From Cardinalis cardinalis (lineage: Eukaryota > Chordata > Aves > Passeriformes > Cardinalidae): 64,000 nt of DNA. Location: NCBI GenBank assembly GCA_014549065.1, contig JACDOX010000031.1, positions 5,090,539 through 5,154,538 of the forward strand, read 5' to 3'. Every line of letters begins with the position of its first letter. The stretch's first letter is position 1. The position numbers were made by a program, and so were the translations under genes. The notes below the pieces were generated by a model, which worked only from the letters and a program-made list of their open reading frames with translations, ran no database searches and had not been told where the DNA came from. Shown here one piece after another: positions 35,286-49,948 of the stretch.

Positions 35286-38200
35286 ATTAGACCATTTGAT
35301 CAATGGACCAGTAAATTTAACATGGTAAATAGACTAGTGTCATCTGTGCTTCCCTTTAGGGTTGATAATTTCTGCCAGTAATGACAGTGTGAGCTTTTGA
35401 TTTGGCAGTNGATTTGGTGCTGATGCTTTCTGTCTGCTCAGCTGAATCAGTTAGAACCTAAGGGCACTACTGGAATATGAAATTCTGCTATTCAGGGATG
35501 CACAGCTTCTGGGAACNGGGCACCAAATATACTTCTCTAAAGCCTTGCTGATCCTATAGGAAACATTTCATGGCCCAAAAGCTGAAACTTCACAATCCTC
35601 TGTCACTAGCAATTTTGAGAAGGAATTCTGGTTACACTAAAATGAGATTTTTAGGGGAAACTTCTGCAATCATTTGAGATGAAAAAATATGTAGNGCTTC
35701 CATCTTGGGACATTTGATTTGAAGGTGTGTCTTTCCTTCTAACTGCATCAGTATGCATGGAGGTTTTTGTTTACTGATCTAAGTCGAATTGCAATTCTGA
35801 AGCCTAAGTATATGGATTTAAATCTTTTAAATATTTCTCTGTCCTAATTTGGAATCAGCTGAAAACACTTCAACATTAATTTTCCACAGCCAGTTGCCTT
35901 TTGAATTGCAATTAGTCTTTCACAGACAAATATATGAATTTTTCTCCAACTACAACAAGCTGTTGAATAAAAATGTTACCTCTCTAAAGATTTTGCTTCN
36001 TATAAGCACAAGTTTTGGAGACCAAATGAAGAAGATTCTAAAATTATAACTGTAATTAAATATAGATATTGGCANTCAGAACTCCTACAGAGCTAGCTAA
36101 AGAACTTAGAAATTGAATTTTAATTCTATTCCCAGAACTTTCTTTTGATTTCATTATATTAATATATAATAGAAATATTATTGTTCTACCTATACACAGA
36201 TCTTCGAAGTTAGATTATTCCTATTAATTTCATTCTGTGCCAAATTTGTTTCAAGTACTTTGATCATTATTTTCTTCCATTTATCCTCATTTCATTTTTT
36301 ATTCTGTTTCCTTTTCAACTTTTTCAATTTGGTTTTATTTTACCAAAATTATTCTCATGTGAATTTTTTCAGTCTATTCCACTTCTCTTATTTTGAAACA
36401 ATAAAATTTGTATTTGTTTCATTTTGATTATGTAAAATCTAGCCACAATAAGAATCAAAATTGGCTTTCATATTTATACAAGTGCTACAAGTTTCTTCTA
36501 AGGAGAATTTATGAAAAAATTTAATTTTTTTTTCTTTACCATTATGATTACTTTCACGAAAAATAATAATAGTTTTACCTTTTTCTCAAAGAGAATGTCT
36601 TTAAATCCAAGTACTATATAATTGTAGTCTTGATTTCTGTGGTTCATTAAAACCATCTTATACTTTTTTATGTATAAGAGTTAAAATCGCTTCTGATGCA
36701 CTAAATTGTGCTAAATAATGTTAAGTTTACTTATTAAGAAAGCCACTGTCTTTTCAAAAAACAAGTGACCTAGTTCATCTACCATGATTTATTTTCTCTC
36801 ACATGATCTCTTTGATTTCAAAGTACAAAAATCACAATGAAATCAGAGCTGCTACATTCATTTTACTGAAATCAATGAATAAATTCCTTGAAATGTAGAT
36901 ATTTCCTAATAAATTAGAACCCTTGTATATCTACATCTAAAAATGTCAATTAATAGCTATTCTTTAGTGTAGCTTTTTAGTATTGACACTACATCCAATT
37001 TTATACAAAAGTTTTACAATGTTATCAAAGTCACAAATAAGCTATGAATATTATTTCATTGGCTTTAGTTACAATTGTTCAATAACTATTTTAATATATG
37101 TTCTTGCAATCAAAATACTTGTATTGTTTAAAAATCAGAAGTAAATTTTAAAAAATCATTTTACATATAGAACAGACTTTTTATTCATATGAAACTTGTC
37201 CAATTATTAAGACAATATTAGGATGCTTTCAGGGAGTTGCCTGCCTCATAATTTTACTCTGTTAAGCTAACATTAATTGATGTAAGGGAACCATTTTAGC
37301 ATAGACAAAGAATCACTTCCTTGGATAACATTTTCTTCTACAGAAACCTGCAGTCAATTGACCATTATTTTAAAAGTACTTAGAATGTATCTAGAAATAT
37401 ATATTTATTAAATCTATAATCTTATCTCTATATATTATTCAGATATTTTCAATATGTTTAGGAGGCCCATATAAATTCCCTTAAATATGTTTATGCCTTA
37501 AACATTTTCTATTGTTTCAATAAAAGTAACTCACAAAATAAATTTGAGTTANGCAAATAAATGGCTCAGACCTTGATGTCCATGAGCAAAAACCAGAAAA
37601 GCTGTGCATTGTCATTATGAATGAAATATACTTTTTCCACAAGAGAATTTACATTCTGGAAAGCTTTCCTTATTATTTTGCCCACAATGAGCTGGGGAAA
37701 AGAAACGTGACCTGTGACCTATGTTATCTATGAATTTACATTAGTTATTTCATGAGGAANAAATAGAGAAGGCATTTCCAAAAAGGCTTCATAAAAGCTC
37801 TTGTAACTTTTATCAAATAGCAGTAATAGATTCCATCATTTAAATTCTTAAAATATTAAATTATTGGATGTTTTTACATTTACTGTATGAAGTAAATGTG
37901 CATATACTAGGTGATGCAGGCTCACTTCCAGCTCAGAATCTCAATATGTTACAGTAACTCCCGATATGTTTCTTTAAAACCAGATTATCCATGCAGTATA
38001 TCTGTTCTAACTTAAATGAGAATGCATAAATTTTTCAGCAGATAATTATTCTTCAGCATTATTCTAAATCCAGTGTAAAGCTGCTCAAATTGGCATAACC
38101 TTGCAATTNGTTGCAAGTTCCCTCATTATAGTTCTGCTTCATAGTTCATGGGGACTGGGTACACTTTGAGACAGAGAAACCACTGAAAACCATTATATCA

Positions 38201-38871
38201 GCATAAGCTTGATTTCAACATGCTACAGCTGTCAGACATTAAACCATAAAGAAAATTGCTAGCACAGGTAAGAATTGTAGTGACAGGGAACAATACAGCT
38301 TCGAGTCACTGACTATTCACNGCTTCACCTTGGGGAATCTGTGCAGCTGCCAACTTCATTGCCCTCTAAGAGTTGCAAAAGTAGTCAAAGCTGAGGTATA
38401 AGCAGCTTACACTTCTATCACCCCATACTTTCCCAGATTTTCCATGACAGTTAAAAAATGCACAAAAATTAAAATAATGGTGATGATAATAAATCCTCTC
38501 ATGCAGAAGTTTAGTGCTGCTCAGAATTAGGTCTGTGAACCAGGTTCATGTTCAGTGTTCTTTGCTTTAGTGAACTCTTTCTGACGTCCCCAACAAAATT
38601 ATCAAAACAGGGCTGGCTTTGATGGCCTCCAGGAAGAAATTATGTTCCAAAGGAGAGATGTTTCCATTAAATNGATGAGCATTCAGTTAAGTAGCCCCCA
38701 TATAAGTGTCTGATACCATGTGAGATGCCCAAAATAATCTAAGTCATCCACACTGGGCTGGCACATATGACACAGATGAAGTTAAGAAGTGATAACAGGA
38801 GTTTGAATGGGCTGTAAAGTATCCCAGATGATATTAGATACCTTTTTTTAGGCAAATAGGATCCATGATCC

Positions 38872-38874
<3 letters not shown>

Positions 38875-38908
<34 letters not shown>
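38875..38908. repeat. (AT)n microsatellite
   Basis: An uninterrupted AT dinucleotide run of about 34 bases, followed by the related GTATGCATATGC. It is intergenic. Confidence 0.95.
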
Positions 38909-38913
<5 letters not shown>

Positions 38914-41900
38914 CATATGCACCCAGTGCCACTGGTTTGAAGTTATTATCTAACAACCCACCTGTGTGATGGGACAGCCTGAATTTAAAAATATTTTACT
39001 TCAGGTAGCTTAAGCTTGAAAATATTAACCTCAGTTGTCCAATGAATGATACAAATAGTGAGATAGGTGTGATATCCATTAATATGTATTCATGTTGGCA
39101 AGTATGGGAAATGCTAACTTGTAGAGATCCTCTTTATATGGAAAATCATCTTTTTTTGCATCACTTCAGTGAAAAGTATGTTCTGTAACCAAGTCAGGGT
39201 AAATTACCCTTACTCAGCAGTTATTGGAAAAAATCCCCAACATTGGTTGCTATTAACTAATGTTAAATTTTTGNNTTTTTTTTTTTTNTATTTAACAGTA
39301 AAATGTTTCTGAGTGCAATTTTGTGAAGGCTTGGGTGGTGCATTTTAGTCACATTGTGGAAAATCTCATGTATAGACATNGTGTGAAAACAGACTATTTG
39401 GCTTAGATTTTTTCTTGTTTGTNCATCTATATATTTTACCAGGATATCAGTTAATTTTAAATGGTCATCTGTTCCACTTGAAAGGTGAAAGAAGACTTGC
39501 TATAGCAAGCTGAATGGGNAAATATCCATGTCGTAATAAAGAGGGTTCTACTGTGCAAATGTTCACATCAGAATTATACATCCAAAGGATTTTCTTATAG
39601 CCAGAGTAGAAAAATCACTATTCCCANGACATGATTCATCACGTTAATAGGTGAAATAAATCACACTTTTAAAATGTGTTTCTCTCCATTGACTGCAAAA
39701 GTGCTTAAAATGACTAGTTCAGACAGAATCACTTAAGCTGGATAAGATGCATCTCTACCCTTTGAGAAATGCCTAGAAGGAACTGGCCCCACAAATATTT
39801 ATTTCCAATAAATATGACAGGAGTTTAATTTAGAATATAACTCCAAGACTCAAATATGCATTGAACAAAAAACAATTTCCCTGTTCTGAAATCAAACACT
39901 CTTATGATATTCAGAAAGTGGATAATTTGGAGATTTCAAATTACAGGCAAAGGAAGCAAAATATATCTCTTTGTTAACCAAGAAGGAGAAAAAGTGTTCA
40001 GAAAATTGCAGCTGCAGCTCCTGGTTACCTAAACTTTTAGATATCCTCTGTTTGAGGGATAGAGGAACAATTTAATACAGTAACCTGCAAGACATATCTA
40101 TATAATTAAACTTCACAAACTTTCAGAACATGAAATAGGATTATATAAAAACAGAATTGCTGTAATCAATGGGCATCATTATTCCAGGCCCTTGTGTGGG
40201 AAGAGAAAAACTGGAGAAAGGCAGACATCTCCCATCAGATGGGTCATCTCAGCCAAATGTAGNCATACAGAAAAATCACCTGCTTGAAATACATTTTCCT
40301 CTTTGATCTGTAAANGTGCCAATGAGAATAACCAGATTTAGTCACCTAAATTAGTAGAAATACCAACAATGAAGTGTAGAAAAATGCCAATAGTATGATC
40401 TATCTGAAATTGTAAATCTATTTGACTTGCTTATAGATTTATCCATGTTATCATTTATCTCACAAGTAGCATACACCATACTACATATTCTTTGAAAGCT
40501 GTANGTATATACACAATTAAAGAGATATATTTCATGTGATCCAAATCAACTTTTGAAATAACATCCATTGTACAGCTAATGTAGGTGAATTTTTGTTTTT
40601 ATGAAAGTTCAGTTTNGTGCAGTTCTGCACAAAGTGCAAAACACTGGATTAATTGTTCATTTCATTATAAACTGTGAATGTTTAGCACCTTCTAAAATCA
40701 CAGACCATATTCCTTGCTCTTTAAAATCAGATGCTTATTTTTTATTCCATTTTTCAAAATTGTGGCTATATTTTACATAAGACATTTTAATGAAACATAT
40801 GTTTATATGTCTGGAACCTTGCAGAAAAATACATGTCAGGATTCTGTTGGAATGAGATTAAAAAATGCACAAACTTTTATAAATGTATTTTCTATGTCAC
40901 ATACCTAACATATTTTTGGTTATGTTTAGTTGATTTTAGGAAACTGATTCNGAGTTCTTAAAAAATTTATAAAGAAAATGAAACCAAGATTTTGGTCCAA
41001 AGAATTTAAAGAATAAACTTTACTTGCTTTACTGTCATTCCNCTCTTCCCTCCTAAAAGGCAAGGACAATAACTAAAAAAATAAAAAAGAACCCCAGATA
41101 AGTTCTAAGCTATTTTTTTTTAATTTCAGTGTACATTTAATAATTTATATTGTTATACATTATGATTATTTGTAAAATTAGAATTAGAGGAAGAGCTGCN
41201 ACCAAACTGACATAGAAATAACTGTTATGCACAGATTGCAGATCATCATTAATTGGGGAAATAAAAACTAATTTTTCTAGAATGGTCTAGTAAACACAAA
41301 GTGTCAGCAAACTTATGCTAATGGATGGCTCATTCTTTAGCTAAAATGCTTCTGCCTTCACCTTGCATACCAAAAGAGCTTGTATCAGATTATGGCTGCT
41401 TGCTTTGAGGAAGAGACTGGAAAACGAGGTCTGAGTCTTTAACGCAAGAGGAGCGTTGTTAAAGCAGGAATGATGTGGTTAACAGCATGTCACAAATATA
41501 AACTTTCCAGTGCTGTCATATGAGCATGCAACTGTTTGCAGATGTATTATAGGATTTTTTGCATCAAATGGATCCAGTCAGAAGTTTTGAAGCTTTAGTC
41601 AAAAACAAAATCGGTATTGAAGAAGTATGTTGGGATGTTGACATATGAGTTTACTTAGTATGGAAAAGGAGTACAAAGCAAAATAAGTGTACAATGTTTT
41701 GGAATGTAAGACAAATACATNAAGAAAATGTATAAATATGGTTGTAAATACATTCAATTAAGCTGTCCTAAGTTTTGCAATNTTTGCAGAGCAGTTTACT
41801 GAATGTTATGCTTTTACCATGGTTCNGTTATATCTTGGACATGTATGTATAGAATGCAAGTGGAGACAATAGAGCACAATGTTAAACNCTTAATCTTTGT

Positions 41901-44900
41901 TTGACACAAATTGTTTCTAAGAAATTTGAATATTGAAAATGTCACTGTGCGAAAATAAACATGCCTGTTTTTATGTGTTGCAGAGGTGATTCTTTAAGTG
42001 AATATGATAGCACANTTAGGGGTTCAGCTTGCATATTGTAAACTTGCCCATACAGTTTCACTTGTGTAGATCCAAAGGGCAAGAATCTCAAGACTCTGAT
42101 AAATATTATTATTTGTTGTTTATCCTTTTCTTAAGTCAGACTATCAAGAATATAATGGGATGACAAATAAGATCATTAAAAATTCAGAGTTTTTTTGATC
42201 ACCTTTTATTGGAAACAACAAATGAAGTTCTTTTCCTCAAAAAGAAGTCTATATGCAGAGCTATGTGATTTAAGTAGAGTATCATGAACTGCAAGTGAGT
42301 CTTATATGCTGTTTAATATGATCAATAAGAAAATAAATTTTCAGNGGAAAGAAATTTACCTGTTCAGGCAAAACAGCTATCTTGAGTCACATGTGTTTGA
42401 AGAGTTTTCTTGAATCACATATATTTTAGTTTCCAGAATGTTAATCTGGNGTATAAAATAAATCTCTGTTATAAGACTTTGGAGTAATTAATATTTCTTC
42501 CATCTACCTGCAGTTTCCAGATTTGTTCTGAATTCATCTTAGAGTGAGATCCAGCTGCACTCTACTGTCTGGTAGACATTTCAGATTGACTGAGATTCAA
42601 TCAATTTATTTTCCCAGTTTTCATGTGCAATTTGGGAGAATCATATGTTCTGTTTTTTAAATCCATTCCCTCATTCTGTGAAACATGGATCATGTTATAT
42701 ACTTAAAATGCACAGGATTTATGAGAAGATACACTAAACTATGTTGAAAAAGATATCAGAGGGATGCATGACAGATAGGTTGAAAATTCTGCCAAAGTCA
42801 AATTTGAACAGAGACTCCTGAAGTGTGAAGAATGCATGTACTAGAATTTTCATTAAGTAATTCCAAACTCCTTGGAGGGACAAATACTTTAGACATGAGT
42901 GCACCAATAAGCATGGATTTTGAATAACTGANATCAGGCTTTCTATGGTGGACAGTTTAAATGCAGAAACTTTGCTGAGAATGTACTTCTCTTTAACATT
43001 TATCTTAACCTATTTTGGATGAGGGTTGAAGTGTCAAAATTCTTTTTTACAAGAGATGCTAGGAAATATTCAAGCAAGAAATTATTTTTGTGTTCAGCTG
43101 AGTTTAACTTTGTATACAATGAACNTTTGACACATAACTTACTTTTCCCATGGTCTCAACATTTCTCTTGAGTAATATACAGTCAAACAATGTATAATTA
43201 TTCATTATTCAAATTGATGGAAAGGAGATTGTCAAAAGCAGCCATACATTCTACATCATATTAATTCATGGAACTTTTGCTCTGCCAATACAGTACATGG
43301 NCAAACCTGTCTGACCTGTTAGCATAACTTTCCAAAAGAAATACAGCGGGCTTGAGCCCTGATCACTGTATATCATAAACAAGGTAATATAANAAGGTTC
43401 TTAGAATCAAAAACCATTCTCTAATAGGAGGAGAGGTTTTATTTCATAAACAGAGATATTGAATTATTTAATACTTTATGGTGCAAGATTCAGTTTTGAA
43501 TCGCCATATGAAAATGTCAGACCCATGAAGAAATGACATCTGTGCTTTCTTACTACTTACTCTTTTATACATACTTGTCTCNATTTTTTTACCCATGTTT
43601 CATCCAACTCTCAATTGCAACTTTCTGTCCCATTCATATGATAATCTTCCTTTTAATAAATGCTACTGTTTTGTGTTTCCCTTCTTTTCCCAGTTCTCTT
43701 CATATTGTAGCATACTACTTAATCTCTGGGANCTTAATTTTTCTTACTGATTCTTATTATCATGGGTTGCAATATCTCCTATGTCACTTTTTGCTGGACC
43801 TCATAGATTTCTTCTCCATCTCAGTACTTTTCCTTCAAATTCCTCTATTTTCCTATATGTGTACACATACATAACCAAGAAGTCCTGCTTGCATTGGCTT
43901 GAAAATTGTTCTGTTACAGCCATCCATCCTTTAAAATTCTTTCCTTTTGTCCTGTTATAAGCATTGTGAAATTATTTTTATGAGGATGAATTATTAGCTA
44001 TATTGACCTACAAAAAAGAAAATAATTGCTAATTANTCAGTCATAAAGGCTTTGTTTTTCTTCGTACCATCCTTCCTACTATAACTTCATATACTCACAC
44101 ACAACACATTGCATAACATATTGCATAATTTCCCTGCCAGAAAGACTTCATATATGTAAAAACCAGCTATTAATGTTCATTTTCCTCTGTTAATTGTGTT
44201 CAATAAAACTGTGAGGAGTTGAACAGGGGGATTNAGACTCTAGAAGGGATTCTTGTTAAGCACAGTGAAAGGTGAAATTAAGAACTACAACCACTAGCTG
44301 CAAAGACAAGTCAGGAAAAATTGGCAGCCACCAAAGAGAAAATAATTATTTACAGAGTCAGAGTTGGCAGGAAAAAATACATTTAGAGGATTTAAGAAAA
44401 AAAATAAAAAATGTGGACAGAAAATAAAAAAATATTTTTAAGTAGGGGAAGACTAAATTTATGGAACTATCTTTTAACAAAAGTGCTTAGAAGTTAACCT
44501 GAAAATTGATTAATAAACTCTAAAGGACATAAACCCTACATTACTCCTACATCAGGTCATTTTATCACATTTTGGCAAGGTCCCAAATTGTTCTGAGAGG
44601 ACTCTGCATCTTTAAAAATTAAGTTTTGGAAGAAGGAGTTTGGCAATANGAGGTACCCAAAGCTGATGCCATTCCTTGAAAATTGTAAGCGTAAATGAAG
44701 ATTCTAAATATGATAGCAGCTTTTCTAATAACATCCACATAGTTCTCTTGTCCTCTTTTTANAACAACATATTATTTTTACTGGGAAAAAAGTTCAGAAA
44801 TAAATCACGTTGGTATCTTGATCCACAATTTCCTTTGGCCCAAGGACTGTAAGAAGTGTTACTTTGTGAATTCACTCTCTCTGTAGCCTCATGCTTACCT

Positions 44901-46235
44901 TTCACACTTGCTATACTCATCAGCCTTGCAGCTGGTGCCCCAGCTATGATGAGGGGATTTCACAGAACACAATCTCCACATNGCTGCAAATGTGTCATTA
45001 GGCAGCAAAGAATGAGAGGTTCATTGAGCCAGAGAGAGCATGAGCACCAATGTGAGAAGGAATATGACTTTCTAATCTATTAATCTGGNCATTCATCATA
45101 CAAAATTTCTACGGTTCAGCTCTGCATAAAATATTTCATATATTACATTTTGTAGTTTATGATCCTTTTACATTAAAAAGATATGAGGCAAAATAATCAT
45201 CAATGAAATGTAGTCCTGGATTTTCCCATTTTCAGAATTTCCTCTCATCTAATTTAGGTAGTTCTAATCACTTATAAGTGATTGTCTATGTACCCTGCTT
45301 AGATTAGCTTAGGTTCCTGATCCTGGGCAGTTTTAGGTGCATGAGCTTATATTTACACTCTCTGTACAGTTATATTCCTGCTTTACCTCTTTAAATTACT
45401 TAGGGCAAATTGATGAAGATAAACCCAGATATTTAACTTCCAGGAGATTTACTAATAGAAGTTCTCAGTAATTTTAACATAGTCCCATGGATCTGCACTT
45501 CATCAGAGNAAGTTCACTTATAGCCAATACATATTTTATAAATTTATTCTTAAAAAATTGCATAGCCCCTCCCTCCTTCCCCTACAGTTTCACTATAGAT
45601 GGGAAGTTTAAAGTTCATATAGTATTTGGTAGCCAAACAATTTCTCAATTGGAGAAGGACAGNAAAAAAATGGTAGCTTAACAACAAGTCCTACTATGAA
45701 TCTAAAGGAATTTCCAGAATTTTAAAGGGCCAAAGAAATAAAACTGTGGCTAAATTTCTNAAGACAAAGATGGTATCTTTGAAGCAATGGAAATAAATTT
45801 CCTTGACTTTATCCAAGGTAGACAATAGGAAGATGATAGGAATGTATTGTAGTGAGTATGCTTTCTTGCATCACCTAACCTACACTACTAGGATCAGGAA
45901 ACTAGTCAATCTCTAAAACAAGGAAAATTTGTTTTAATTATAAAACCTGGTTAGCAGGTTAAAAAAAATTCAAAATGGAAATTATTAATTTCTTTTTATC
46001 AAAATCTATGCTGGTACTTGTCTATAATGGCAGCCTGTGACCTGTAGTGAGTCAAAGAATTAAGCAGCTGTGGGGATTATTTTTCATTTTTGTTATATTT
46101 TATATAGACTGACTACCTATGTGACCTACTTCTAGCTACCTACCTCACTCATGCAGGTTTTATTTGTGTTGGTTTAAAAATATAGAAAATTAGTTTAATT
46201 CAGAACATTAAAGAACACAAAATTGATGTTTTTTT

Positions 46236-46256
46236 CTTCTCTCTCTCTCTCTCTCT
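46236..46256. repeat. (CT)n microsatellite
   Basis: A CT dinucleotide run of about 20 bases within a pyrimidine-rich stretch that starts with a T run. It is intergenic. Confidence 0.9.
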
Positions 46257-49200
46257 TTTATTTTCTTTTTGATGGCATTATATTGCAAGTCAAAGATATT
46301 AATCAAATAGGCAAACATAAAAGAGAGGCTGTCTGACCACAGCCAGAGTTCTTCAGAGTCTGACAGAACATCAGCCTTCATCTGATGCCTGGTACCATTA
46401 CACCAAGATACATTTGAAGGATAAATTACAAAAACAAACACAAAGCTCAGCCTGCCTGAAACTGCCTTTGAAGAGTTTGANAAATCCCATGGCTGTATAA
46501 GATAAACATAATAGTGATGCTAAAATATGTCAGGATTGCCCTAGTAGAAAGATATCTAGAACTTCATTAGGTAACTCAGGCCTGTGTTGAGCAAAGGGCT
46601 TAGGCTAAACATCAAGGGGCTTCTGCAGCTGATATTATTGGTAAAATAAAGTAATAACAAAAATTCCTTTATGGTGTCTCCAGTGTATAAGGAAGAATCA
46701 AATGAAGGGCTTTCTGCTGTATCAGAGAGAAAAGCGTAAGTTGCCTGATGGAAATTAGTTGGGAACACATCATGACCAACTGAATTATTTTGAATGTTTC
46801 AAAAAGAACAAGAAAACCTGCCTATAAGAAATAGAAACGGCTGCACTATTTCTGATGAAAGATCCATTGACTCTCTAATTTTATCTCTGAGCAGTGATCG
46901 CCACCAGGAGCTTCAAAAAAAAGTTTATGGGGTTATTTTGTCACCTACTCCTGCCTAGCTTCTCTCACTACCTGAAAACTTGGGTAGGCAGCAAAAATTT
47001 TTGTGTTGTCAAAAAGAAAGAATTCCTGAGTTGTAATAAGGAATGAATTCTCTTTCCTTGTTTTCTCAATCTCTTTTCATTTTACTTTGCTCATTATTTT
47101 ACACAATTCTATATCTTTCATCCATGGCATCTTTTTTCTGCTTAAAGAGACTTATTTTCTTTTCATTTTACTGTACTTTGTAGCTTCAGTGTTTNTCAAC
47201 ATGTTACTGCTTTTTTTAAAGACAATTTTATTATATCATGGTTCCTGAACTAGATCCCATATTTAAAATTTATGTCCTGGAGGTTCAGTGCCATCAGTAT
47301 GTTTACTATTTTTTCCTTTATTTTGTTAGAAAGTTGTGAGATATTTACCTTTCACATGGCTGCACATTATGATGATGATATTGTAGATTTATTTTTAAAG
47401 ATTATATAGTCTTTTTTTTTATTAAGATCATTAGATTTATCTGTAAGATCCTTTCCCTAAGAATAGATAATTTACAAATGTTTATAATTTGTTTTGATTA
47501 ATTTAATTTTTGACACAGGATTATATATATTGACCTTTCATTTTACCTTTTTACTGAGTTATTAGAACATTCAATTCAGGATTTGGTTTCACAGTAGAGC
47601 ATAATTTTTTATCAGTTGCAAATTTAATAATTTTTCACCCATTTTCTTTTTCATCCCTGTTGTGATCTTGCTTTCATCNCATGAAAACTTGGTTTCTTTA
47701 ATAAGATTTACAACACCATCTTAAAAGGTTTTGGAAATCAAGGTGTACTTTATTTAAACAAGTCTTTCAAAGATTCCTAATTTATTTTTCCTTTAAAATA
47801 AAAGATATTGACTTTTCCTGGTATTTTTAAGCTAATAATTTTATTCTTTACCACAATTTCCGACAGTTAGAGTTATGTAAAACTCACTCCTAATTGTATG
47901 CAGATATTCATATGTCCCCAAATCTTCTTATTAACTCATGTATTACTTTTCATATGTCATTCCCAAAGGTAAATTAAAACCAGTCTTTTTATTTAACAAC
48001 TTTGTATCTGGCTTCCATTAACACTCTGGGGTGAATACCATTTGCTACTGGAAATCTGAGTATTTTACTTTATTGATTAGCACTTGGTCTATTCTGGTGA
48101 CACCTGTCTTTAATGAAAGTTCTGTCTCAGTAAAGGAAAAATTCAAAGTTGTGAATTTCCAGAACTCCTCCATAAGAAATGTAAACTACTGAAATAGTTC
48201 AATTTTCTACAAATGTGGACTTTTTTCACAATTCTTGCATGTTCTTTTATATCCTGATCATCTGTGCATATGGTAAATTCTTTTGTCATTCTTCTGAATC
48301 TGAAAAGTTTAAATTTGTTTCTGTTAATAAGTTTGAGGAAGTATTTTCTCAAATTTTCTTCTGTCCTTNTTCATTAAGGATTTATATTTGTCTCTTGTTT
48401 TCTTTGTTTCATCATATCTTTTACCAATTGAAGATTTTTTTTTTTATTTTATACATATATCTCCTTTTTTCCCCAACAATTTAAATTTTTTGGAGTTGGT
48501 TTTGATAGGTGGCAAATATTTCCATTGAGGCACCAATGCATGGTCATATTACATAACAGCTTCTCACTAATACATTACTAGGCCATTGCAAAGCCTTTTA
48601 TGAAAATATTATTTTCTCCTTCTGCTGCAAATGGCTGATGAATGCCAAGAATAATGGATNGTCCTTCATATGACCTATGAGAAATCTAAAAAATGTCAAC
48701 AAAAAGGGGAGGAAAAGGTGATTTGCATATTCATTTCCTGAGATTTACTCAGTAGGACATAAATTGTGAAGTCATATAATAGAGTCTTCATGTCTATNTT
48801 ACTCTTTTTCTTTTCAATTGTGTGAAATTCTCCAGTAGCACTAGGAATATACTGCTTGCTTCAAGTTGGTATGATAAACATTTGAAAATATTGTATAGCT
48901 TCAAGTATTTAATCTTTCACTTTTAAGCTTTACTTTCAGAAATGTAAAATGTATCATGTGAAACTTATGTGTCAATCTAATGGCATTAATCCTTGCAATA
49001 AGAATTACCATTTCATAGGAAAATTTTCAGTAACAGATATGTTGCTTTCAAGTGACCAAACATTGTAGTGGTGACAAAGGTTTCATAAAACCTTGTATCA
49101 AAAAGCAGAAATAATTTTGTTTAATCTAAACTGAAATTATTAAAAATATGCAAACAATAGATACATGGCTGAAGGCTTTAAACACTAATGCAAGACAAAT

Positions 49201-49896
49201 ATTGTGGTATGACAACTTTGCTATCAAAGTTAATAATGAATATTGAACAGGCTTCTGATGCATGAAATACACAGTATATGAAATTTTCATCTCATTTTAG
49301 TCATTTGCCCTGAACTAAGAAAAGAAAAATGTAAATTGAGAAAGACAAGCTCACTACTTATTCTGTGCATGAAAATGAGCTGTATGTGGTAAATTTGATC
49401 ATAATCTTTTCAATAAGTATGCTTTCACAAAAACTCATAAGGCCATAAAGATGAGTTTGTATTTTTCAAACTTCAAGACCACTTTCTTAAAATGAATAAT
49501 AAGATATCAGACAAGNTGCTACTACAACAGAGAAAAATTAAAATATCTCACATTTTTGTTCAGAGAGTGTGTCTGGTAGATAAAATAGAAGTCTTAGCAT
49601 TAGAACAGTTATTTATTCTTGTTGTGGAAAGCATAGTAGATCTAGGAAAACCAGAATTCTTTCTGCATGGTCTTTCCTTAAGACTATCTGAGTCTTCCTT
49701 GTATGTTTGTGTTAAGAGCAGAGAGTAAAGAAATCATTATAGAAGTGTAGAAGTGACATTGAGTTATCAGGAAATGTGGTTATTTGAAATATGTAATAAA
49801 TTCCTTTTTTTTAAGACCTTTTAGATATGTCAGCCATGGGATACTGGTTTTTTATAGACCAAAAAAAAAAGGTTTAAGGAGTAAATATAATAAAGT

Positions 49897-49948
49897 TATA
49901 TTTATTTACATTTAAATATAATATATTTATATTTATTTACATTTAAAT
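49897..49948. repeat. two-copy direct repeat, 21 bp, period 31
   Basis: TATATTTATTTACATTTAAA followed by T occurs exactly at 49897-49917 and again at 49928-49948. The second copy runs into a palindromic ATTTAAAT/ATGTAAAT segment. It looks like a small AT-rich tandem duplication. Confidence 0.8.

Noticed and set aside
43533..43874. Plus-strand open frame of 113 codons that looks membrane-like
   Set aside because: The T-rich strand gives Phe/Leu/Ile-rich translations by chance. It has two ambiguous codons and no homologue I recognise.
44221..44300. CR1-like phrase 'cagggggattnagactctagaagg'
   Set aside because: The match to the CR1 3' region covers only about 20 bases and has no further CR1 blocks around it.
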